Source of the DNA: Caldilinea sp. CFX5
GTDB lineage: Bacteria; Chloroflexota; Anaerolineae; Caldilineales; Caldilineaceae
Assembly (NCBI GenBank): GCA_021405325.1
Contig: QWII01000102.1
Location: 1-58,891, forward strand
Reading direction: 5' to 3'
DNA length: 58,891 bases
A program made the position numbers and the translations under genes. Below the pieces are notes generated by a model that saw only the letters and a list, made by a program, of their open reading frames with translations, made no database searches and was not told where the DNA came from. Below, piece after piece: positions 52,956 through 58,891 of this stretch. Every line of letters starts with the position of its first letter. Position 1 is the first letter of the stretch.

Positions 52956-55946
52956 ATGAGCTATCCAATAAAACGCCTGTGCATCTGGCTGCTACTGCTG
53001 GCCTGGCTGCTGCCTATGCCGGCACAAGCGCACCCAGCGGCGGTGCCACTCGTGGCGCGATCGGCCCAGATCACCGGCGCAACCGACACCGACATGCGCG
53101 GCAGCGACGGTCGTGCGATCACAGCAGGGGGTGTTAGCAACGTTGGCGACTTTGCCACGGCTGGCGACATCAGCTTGTTGCCCCGCAGCCAGCCGCCGGC
53201 CTTGCTGGCCCGCCAGGACTACCAAAAGGTCTATGACAACGCCAATGCGCTGCTGACGACCGGCGTGACCTTCCGTCGGACAGAGTTACAACTGCCGCCC
53301 TCTTGTAAAACGGTGGAAGAGTGTCAACTCAACTACGAGAACTTTAACAATGGCGAACTCTTCTTCTCGTTCTGCGCCAACTACGAGAGCGTCGATGCAC
53401 GGGGCTATTGCGCCGGCGACAATCCCGGCTCCTGGCCGCGGCCCTCGGAGCAGATTCGGGGGCAACTAGTGCGGGCGCGCGAGATGTTTGGCTTTCTGGC
53501 GCTGGCCGAGCCGCCCGATATTCAAGTGATGGTCAATGGTGCGCCCACCAATGTGCGCGCCATCGGACGCAGCGGCGTCCTCAGCGCCACGCGCGAGATC
53601 GCCAACATCCACATGATCTTCGGCAACGAGTTTCTTGTCGATGCGCTGGACTACCGCTTTGCCGGCGGCGACCCGCGCGCCGACCAGATCATTGCCGAGG
53701 AGCTAAATCAGTTGGACAAGGCGCGCCAGCAGTTTGAACTGGCGGTCGGTGTGCTGGCTCATGCCTTCAACGCCGACTTTGGCGGCCCCAACGGCGGCTA
53801 TATCGGCGACTACTTTGGCGAGCGTGAGTTCGACCTCTTTGGTCTGGTCAGCGAGCGTATGGTGCTGGCCATCGGCGAGATGGCCGACCGTTATCGCCAA
53901 CTGGGAGAGGATGCCCAGGCGCTGGATCTCTATGCCCGCGCCTTTGCCAATCAATATGTGCAAGCCATGGCCTTAGCGACCAGCGCCACACAGCAGAACG
54001 CCAAGTTCCTGGAAAATGGCGGTTTTGAGATCATCAGCAACCTGGAACGGCTGCGCGCCCAGGCCCAGGCCATCCACGAGGGGATTAATCCCTTTGGTTT
54101 TGTCGATGCGTATGTGCCGCTGCAAACCTACGAGGAACTGCGCCGTCTGGTGCAGGCCGACTTCTTGCGCGACGCCACCGAAGATGAGAATCGCGCCGAA
54201 AATGCGCAGCGTGAGTTTGACCAAAATCGTAACGCCCTGGCGCGCGAGGCGCAAAACCTGCGCCTTACCTATGATACCCGTTTGCTGGAGATCTGTGGTC
54301 CGAGTACGGATAACTTCAAGACCTGCTTTGGTGAAGGCGGCTTGATGAAGCAAAACTTCCATCAACTAGCCATTGCCTCTGAACGCCTCAACCAGATTCG
54401 GCAGCGCCAAGAGAACCTGGCCGCCCAGGTGCAGATCGAGCAGGAACGCACCAACCAGGTGATCCAACTAACCTTGCAGAATGGCGATATGATTGCCGCC
54501 ACCGCGATTGCGCGCGGGGTGATCAACTCCTATCGCGAAACAAAATCTGTGGTGGGTGCGGCTTCCGCCTCCGTTTATACAAGCGGAGAAGTTCGCAAAA
54601 CTGCGAGTTTCGGTGTTAACCCTTTTAAGTGGAATGCCGGCGCAGAAGTCATTCTGACAGCCGGGTTCCGCTTTGAGGCATCGGTGACCGGTTCGATTCA
54701 AGCGATTTGGGATCCGGAACAGGAAGAGTTAGGGCGTTTAGAAAGCGCCCAGGCGTTGCAACAGGCCGTCAACCAAGCGGACATTATCGGTGCAAACAGC
54801 GCGGCCACCATCAAAACCATGCTGCTCCAAAGTGCTGAACTGGCGATTGAGATGGAAATTCAACTCAAGGAAATGAATCGTCTACTTTCCGAACATAACG
54901 ATCTGGTCAATCAGTACAATCACTTTCTAAACCTGCGCGAACAGGCCCGCGCCGACCTGATCGACAGCAACCTGGCCAACCCCGCCTTCCGTATCCTGCG
55001 CGACCAAACCACGGTGGAAGCGGCGCGCAGTATTGACGTGGCAGCCCAGTTCGCCTACCTGACGGCCAAGGCGCTCGAATCTGAGTTCCTGATCCGCTAC
55101 CCGAACTTGCACCACATCTTTAAGGCGCGCACGGCGGATGACGTGGATAACTTTGTTAACGACCTGGAAGCATTTCGCGTCGCCATCGGCTCGCCCGGTG
55201 AACGCAACCGCTTCCCCTACCGCATCTCAGTGGCCAAGGATCTCTTTGGTCTCACCGATGAAAATCTGGATCCCACCGGCAAATTGTCAGCCAGTGAACG
55301 GGCGCGGCTCCGCTTTGAAGCCTTCCAGGCGGTACTCCAACGCAGCAAGATCACCGATGCCACCACCGGTCAGGTGATTGGCTTTGAGTTGGGCTTTGCC
55401 ACGACGCTGCTCAATAACAAGATGTTTACCCCCAACATCTGGAACAATCGGATTGCCGGCGTCGGGTTGCCGGCGGATGTCCCTAATACCCAGGGCATCG
55501 CCGTCAACGTTTTGACCCGTCAATTTGGCGACATCGGCACGCCGGAAGTGCAACTCACCCACGATGGTCACGCCTCCTATCGCACGGTCAACGGTCAGCT
55601 TGTCGAGTATGTGCCGGAGAATGCTAAACTGGCCGGCTTTGCCACACCGCCGGGCTTTGAGAGCAAGAGCAAGACGGCCACGATCCTGTCAAGTGTCAAT
55701 GGCAATGGTCGCGGGACGCCAAGTAGTGCGCTCTTTAATCGTAGCGTGGCCGCTTCCAACTGGACGCTGCGCATCGACCTGCGCTCGCCCTTTAACAACA
55801 AGCTCGACATCAGCCAGTTGGAAGACATTGAGATCAACATGGACACGACCGGTATTGCCCTCGCCAACAACGCCCAGGCCGCCCAACAGGATGCCGAACG
55901 GCTCCAGGCGAGCTTTGTCCAAACCGGTTCGACCGAGGAGAGATAG
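52956..55946 (+). CDS. large exported alpha-helical protein
   Basis: About 996 residues; I do not recognise the family. A signal peptide (IKRLCIWLLLLAWLLPMPAQA) ends near residue 25. The body is mostly helical with two long coiled-coil-like regions (around 400-560 and 590-690), a paired-Cys segment (SCKTVEECQLNYENF) and a C-terminal beta-rich part. The helical rod and position before a TcB/SpvB-like gene recall the large helical component of insecticidal Tc toxins or polymorphic-toxin carriers, but there is no direct homology I can claim. The start at 52956 avoids overlap with the upstream gene. Confidence 0.6.
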   Translation: MSYPIKRLCIWLLLLAWLLPMPAQAHPAAVPLVARSAQITGATDTDMRGSDGRAITAGGVSNVGDFATAGDISLLPRSQPPALLARQDYQKVYDNANALLTTGVTFRRTELQLPPSCKTVEECQLNYENFNNGELFFSFCANYESVDARGYCAGDNPGSWPRPSEQIRGQLVRAREMFGFLALAEPPDIQVMVNGAPTNVRAIGRSGVLSATREIANIHMIFGNEFLVDALDYRFAGGDPRADQIIAEELNQLDKARQQFELAVGVLAHAFNADFGGPNGGYIGDYFGEREFDLFGLVSERMVLAIGEMADRYRQLGEDAQALDLYARAFANQYVQAMALATSATQQNAKFLENGGFEIISNLERLRAQAQAIHEGINPFGFVDAYVPLQTYEELRRLVQADFLRDATEDENRAENAQREFDQNRNALAREAQNLRLTYDTRLLEICGPSTDNFKTCFGEGGLMKQNFHQLAIASERLNQIRQRQENLAAQVQIEQERTNQVIQLTLQNGDMIAATAIARGVINSYRETKSVVGAASASVYTSGEVRKTASFGVNPFKWNAGAEVILTAGFRFEASVTGSIQAIWDPEQEELGRLESAQALQQAVNQADIIGANSAATIKTMLLQSAELAIEMEIQLKEMNRLLSEHNDLVNQYNHFLNLREQARADLIDSNLANPAFRILRDQTTVEAARSIDVAAQFAYLTAKALESEFLIRYPNLHHIFKARTADDVDNFVNDLEAFRVAIGSPGERNRFPYRISVAKDLFGLTDENLDPTGKLSASERARLRFEAFQAVLQRSKITDATTGQVIGFELGFATTLLNNKMFTPNIWNNRIAGVGLPADVPNTQGIAVNVLTRQFGDIGTPEVQLTHDGHASYRTVNGQLVEYVPENAKLAGFATPPGFESKSKTATILSSVNGNGRGTPSSALFNRSVAASNWTLRIDLRSPFNNKLDISQLEDIEINMDTTGIALANNAQAAQQDAERLQASFVQTGSTEER

Positions 55947-55949
55947 ACG

Positions 55950-56825
55950 ATGAATTTGCTACAATTGCAACCACGTCACCGCCTCTTGACCTGGCTGGCA
56001 CTATTGCTGCTGGTCGCGCTGGTTAGCTATGGTCAAGTAGCGGCACAGCCGGCAGCCCCTGAATTGGTTGCCGGTTCTTATGCGGGTACGGTGAATGTTA
56101 TGGAGCCGGCGCCACTGGGCGCCTTGGATCTGCTTCTGGAGATTACCAACGCCAACGGCGCGCTTTCCGGTCAGGTCAATGCCATCAAGACGCAGGTCTT
56201 TCTGGGCGGCCCGACCTTTACCGGCAGTGTGACGGCCAGTCAGGGTGTTACGACTACGGTGCGCATCGAGTCGCAGACCTTTAGCGGTACGGTGTCGGGG
56301 CGCACGGTGCAACGGCGCTTTGTCCTCACCGGCGACGTGTTGGATGGGGGAGAGACCCTCCGCGGCGTCTACACTGAAACCATTGTCGGCTTCAAACCAC
56401 AGCCGATGCTGGTCAAGGGGGCCTTCCTGCTGGTGCGGCCCAGTGGCGTCACGGAGATCATCACCGTCCCGACACCGCGCGGCAGCACCCCCGTCCCCAC
56501 GCCCACAACACCAGGCTCCGGGGGAGTGCCCACGCCGACCGCCACGGCAACCACCCCGCCGGTCAATGGCAATGGGCCAAAACTCTTCCTGCCGCTGGTG
56601 CAGCGTGGCGCCAGCGTCAACGCGGCCGCAGTTGAGGAGGCCATAACAGACAGTGCGCCGACGGTCGCGCCGACAGCAACGCCGACGCCCACCGCAATAG
56701 AAATGTCGCTGCCGACGGCAACGGAAACACCGACGCCCACACCGCTGGTGTTAGGGGCCAGCACCGTGCTGACGACGACAACCGAAATGCAACAGCAGAT
56801 TCATCTGCCGTTGATCATCCAGTAG
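55950..56825 (+). CDS. exported protein with Thr/Pro linkers and LPLV motifs
   Basis: A 291-residue secreted protein. The signal peptide (LLTWLALLLLVALVSYGQVAA) is followed by a beta domain of about 140 residues (LVAGSYAGTVNVMEPAP and VRIESQTFSGTVSG) and then Thr/Pro linkers (about 175-205 and 235-265). LFLPLVQRG occurs internally near residue 211 and HLPLIIQ forms the extreme C-terminus. I recall this LPLV-type ending from Chloroflexota secreted proteins; a sorting role is inferred. GAGGAGAG precedes ATG 55950, four bases after the previous stop. Confidence 0.7.
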   Translation: MNLLQLQPRHRLLTWLALLLLVALVSYGQVAAQPAAPELVAGSYAGTVNVMEPAPLGALDLLLEITNANGALSGQVNAIKTQVFLGGPTFTGSVTASQGVTTTVRIESQTFSGTVSGRTVQRRFVLTGDVLDGGETLRGVYTETIVGFKPQPMLVKGAFLLVRPSGVTEIITVPTPRGSTPVPTPTTPGSGGVPTPTATATTPPVNGNGPKLFLPLVQRGASVNAAAVEEAITDSAPTVAPTATPTPTAIEMSLPTATETPTPTPLVLGASTVLTTTTEMQQQIHLPLIIQ

Positions 56826-56836
56826 CAGGCCATAGT

Positions 56837-57201
56837 CACGGAGTGACGACTGAGGGTAGCCCGGTCTTTCAAGACCGGGACACCACGTCACGCGGCGAAA
56901 CGTGGTGTCCCCACGCCACGCGGCGAAACGTGGGGACACCACGCCACGCGGCGAAACGTGGCGCCCCCACGCCACGCGGCGAAACGTGGGGCCCCCACGC
57001 CACGCGGCGAAACGTGGGACACCACGCCGACCGGCGAAACGTGGGGACACCACGCCGACCGGCGAAACGTGGTGTCCCCACGCCACGCGGCGAAACGTGG
57101 TGTCCCCACGCCGACCGGCGTAATGTGGCACCCACCACGTCACGCGGCGAAACGGGAAACGAGGGTTGAAACCCTCGTCTACCCTCAGTCGCCACTCCGT
57201 G
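56837..57201. repeat. array of ten 28-bp-period hairpins inside a 23-bp inverted repeat
   Basis: Ten units of 23 bases begin at 56883, 56911, 56939, 56967, 56995, 57022, 57050, 57078, 57106 and 57135. Each unit is CCACG, a 13-base loop (CCACGCGGCGAAA, TCACGCGGCGAAA or CCGACCGGCGAAA) and CGTGG; units 9 and 10 are degenerate. The 4-6-base spacers are mostly TGTCC or its reverse complement GGACA, so some stems extend to 8, 10 and 12 bp. The whole array is enclosed by arms 56837-56859 and 57179-57201 (22 of 23 bp). No protein can be assigned in this 419-base gap. Confidence 0.95.
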
Positions 57202-57244
57202 GCTGAGAGGTCTGGGACCTATTGAAAAGCGAGCGTAGAGAACA

Positions 57245-58891
57245 ATGAACATTCAACGAAACCTTCCAATCAGCCGTCAATTACGGCTTCTACTTCCTAT
57301 CGTCCTGCCACTATTGACCCTGCTGCTCTGGCCGACGCTGCTCTTTGCCCAGGACAAGAGCGGGGTCAAGCCACAGGTAATCTCACTGCCCTCCGGCCCT
57401 GGTTCGCTGGAAGGGCTGGGCGAGAACTTTGAACCGAACCTGAGTACGGGTACTTCCAGCTACCCGGTCAAATTTACCGTGCCGCCGGGGCGGGGGCCCT
57501 CTGGGCGCGGAATGCAGCCGGAGCTGTCGCTCAACTACAACGGCGGCAACGCCAACGGCCCGTGGGGCATGGGCTGGAAACTGAGCATCCCGTCGATCCA
57601 ACGGCGCACGGAAGATGGCCTGCCCACCTATGACGACGCCCAGGACCAATTCATCTACGCCAACGGCGAAAAGTTGGTCGCGCTCAAGAATGGCAGTTAC
57701 CGCTTTGAGAATGAAAGCACCTTTATGCGCTTTCGGCGGATTGCGGGCAGCGGTTGGGAAGCCCACACGCCCGACGGACTCCGCTATGTCTTTGGCGAAA
57801 CGGCAAACGCCCGTGTTGAGAACGCAAAAGGCATCTTCCGCTGGGCGTTGGAACGGGTGATCGACCCCCATGGCAACGAAGTACACCACACCTATCTGCA
57901 CGATGGTGACTATGCCTACCCGCGCGAGATTCGCTATAACTTTGGTGAAAATACGGGGGGTGGCCCGGTCTATAGCGCTGTGATCTTCAACTACGAACCG
58001 CGTCCCGACACCTACACCGACCGCCGTAGCGGCGCGCCAATTCGGGTGGGCTTGCGCGGCACGGACATTCAGATGTGGGCGGTGGGCAAGCTGGTGCGCG
58101 CCTATGCCTTTACCTATGAACCGGAACGCTCCACCGGCAAGTACTCGCTGCTGATCAAAGTCGAGCAAGTGGGCGATGATGGGGTAAGCAAGTTACCGCC
58201 CCACACCTTCACCTACACCCAGTTCGACGCATCAACGCCTGCCGTCGTCTCCATGCAGAACCCGCCGCCGGTGGCGCTGACCAATCGCGACGCCGACCTG
58301 GTGGACATCAATGCCGACGGCCTGCCCGATATTGTCTACACGCCGGAGGATGGGCAGCATCGTTTCTATCTCAACCGTGGTCATGCCCGCTGGCAGGGCG
58401 AACCGGTGCTGCCCCAGAACTCGCCTGCCGAACGCTTGAGCAACCCCAACGTGCGTATGGCCGACATGAATGGTGATGGTGTAGTCGATCTGCTGGTCAA
58501 AGCCAGCGGCGCCGGCGCACCCCTCTACTATTACAGTAACAAAAGTGGCGCTGAATGGCAGCAGAGCGACCGCGTCGATTTTGGTCCCGCGCCGGCCTTT
58601 GACCTCAACGACCCCAACTTACAACTGCTGGATGTCAACAACGATCATCGCATTGATGTCGTGTTGACCACCAGCGGTCGCCTGAAAATCTGGCTGGCGC
58701 GTGAAGGCGCCTGGAGTCAAACCGCCGACTTCGATGTCCCCGCGCCCGCCGCCGGGGACGCCGCCAACTTTGCCGACCCCAAGTTCAAGGTCGGCGACCT
58801 GACCGGCGACCGCATGGATGATGTGGTCATGGTGCGCGATGGACAGGTCGTCCTCTGGGAACACAACGGCAACGGTTCCTATGAGGAGCCG
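57245..58891 (+). CDS. SpvB/Tc-toxin-B-like exported protein, N-terminal half
   Basis: An open frame of 549 codons continues past the window edge. A hydrophobic signal-like stretch (LPIVLPLLTLLLWPTLLFAQ) is near residues 18-37. Then comes the SpvB domain: ISLPSGPGSLEGLGENFEPN, STGTSSYPVKFTV, LNYNGGNANGPWGMGWKLSI, GLPTYDDAQDQFIY. Later residues have VCBS/FG-GAP repeats with calcium-like loops (VDINADGLPDIVYT, MADMNGDGVVDLLV, LDVNNDHRIDVVLT, VGDLTGDRMDDVVM). Such proteins usually continue into RHS/YD repeats and a variable toxic C-terminus. The cut means the toxic part is not visible. Confidence 0.9.
   Translation, partial: MNIQRNLPISRQLRLLLPIVLPLLTLLLWPTLLFAQDKSGVKPQVISLPSGPGSLEGLGENFEPNLSTGTSSYPVKFTVPPGRGPSGRGMQPELSLNYNGGNANGPWGMGWKLSIPSIQRRTEDGLPTYDDAQDQFIYANGEKLVALKNGSYRFENESTFMRFRRIAGSGWEAHTPDGLRYVFGETANARVENAKGIFRWALERVIDPHGNEVHHTYLHDGDYAYPREIRYNFGENTGGGPVYSAVIFNYEPRPDTYTDRRSGAPIRVGLRGTDIQMWAVGKLVRAYAFTYEPERSTGKYSLLIKVEQVGDDGVSKLPPHTFTYTQFDASTPAVVSMQNPPPVALTNRDADLVDINADGLPDIVYTPEDGQHRFYLNRGHARWQGEPVLPQNSPAERLSNPNVRMADMNGDGVVDLLVKASGAGAPLYYYSNKSGAEWQQSDRVDFGPAPAFDLNDPNLQLLDVNNDHRIDVVLTTSGRLKIWLAREGAWSQTADFDVPAPAAGDAANFADPKFKVGDLTGDRMDDVVMVRDGQVVLWEHNGNGSYEEP

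Noticed and set aside
56883..57157. CRISPR array
   Set aside because: Spacers are only 4-6 bases, mostly reverse complements of one another, and no cas genes are present.
56751..57252. Several open frames on both strands across the hairpin array
   Set aside because: They are translations of the 28-bp repeat (a unit without stops in many frames) and show only repeat-derived peptides. No ribosome site or homology.

Overview
The window is a GC-rich bacterial chromosome segment. It is probably from a member of the Chloroflexota (Anaerolineae or Caldilineae type), but that is inferred from gene style and not from a marker gene. The clues are sugar ABC importers whose solute-binding proteins carry Tat plus lipobox signals, LacI control, a giant BTAD/NB-ARC/TPR regulator, secreted proteins with Thr/Pro linkers and an LPLV-type tail motif, and many intergenic hairpins. 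I see no rRNA, tRNA, CRISPR array, transposase or phage gene.

Layout. 1-2527: end of an unknown gene, an alpha/beta hydrolase, a beta-propeller lipoprotein and a PPC/DUF296 protein. 2530-12543: a carboxylate and sugar-acid block with a GarR-like reductase, LacI regulator 1, an RraA-like protein, ABC importer 1 and lutCBA on the other strand. 12922-21982: ssb, a Moco-fold lipoprotein with a hybrid histidine kinase, a thiolase-like enzyme, an AlbA_2 regulator, an unknown lipoprotein and yvcK. 22332-25985: lower glycolysis (gap, pgk, a small unknown gene, tpiA). 26142-26725: an AT-richer mazF-type toxin-antitoxin pair. 26803-37849: a second sugar-acid island with a DgoD-like dehydratase, a CBM9-like protein, a second enolase-superfamily enzyme, a PhyH oxygenase, LacI regulator 2, ABC importer 2 (binding protein frameshifted), a fatty-acid desaturase and a Gfo/Idh/MocA oxidoreductase. 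37945-50941: methyltransferases, DinB and SRPBCC proteins, a PIG-L deacetylase, an SDR, the large regulator and a duplicated PAP2/haloperoxidase-like lipoprotein. 51325-58891: an exported-protein locus that ends in the N-terminal half of an SpvB/Tc-toxin-B-like protein cut by the window edge.

Regulation. LacI regulator 1 is bracketed by two identical 14-bp palindromes, one just after its own promoter and one upstream of the RraA/ABC operon. LacI regulator 2 has two overlapping LacI-type half-palindromes on its promoter. Several near-consensus sigma-70 promoters with 17-bp spacers can be read (ssb, lacI-1, lacI-2, the enolase-superfamily gene, the SRPBCC-PDZ-DinB gene).

Most unusual features. 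(1) A ten-unit array of small hairpins with a 28-bp period, held inside a 23-bp inverted repeat, directly upstream of the SpvB-like gene. (2) About 25 long, mostly near-perfect intergenic hairpins, many with stems built from 8-bp words. They separate almost every gene, often provide the stop codon, and in one case form the inter-domain linker of the large regulator. (3) A PAP2/haloperoxidase-like protein with two complete active-site signatures exactly 225 residues apart. (4) An SRPBCC-PDZ-DinB fusion. (5) A shared upstream box before a DinB gene, a PIG-L gene and a methyltransferase gene.
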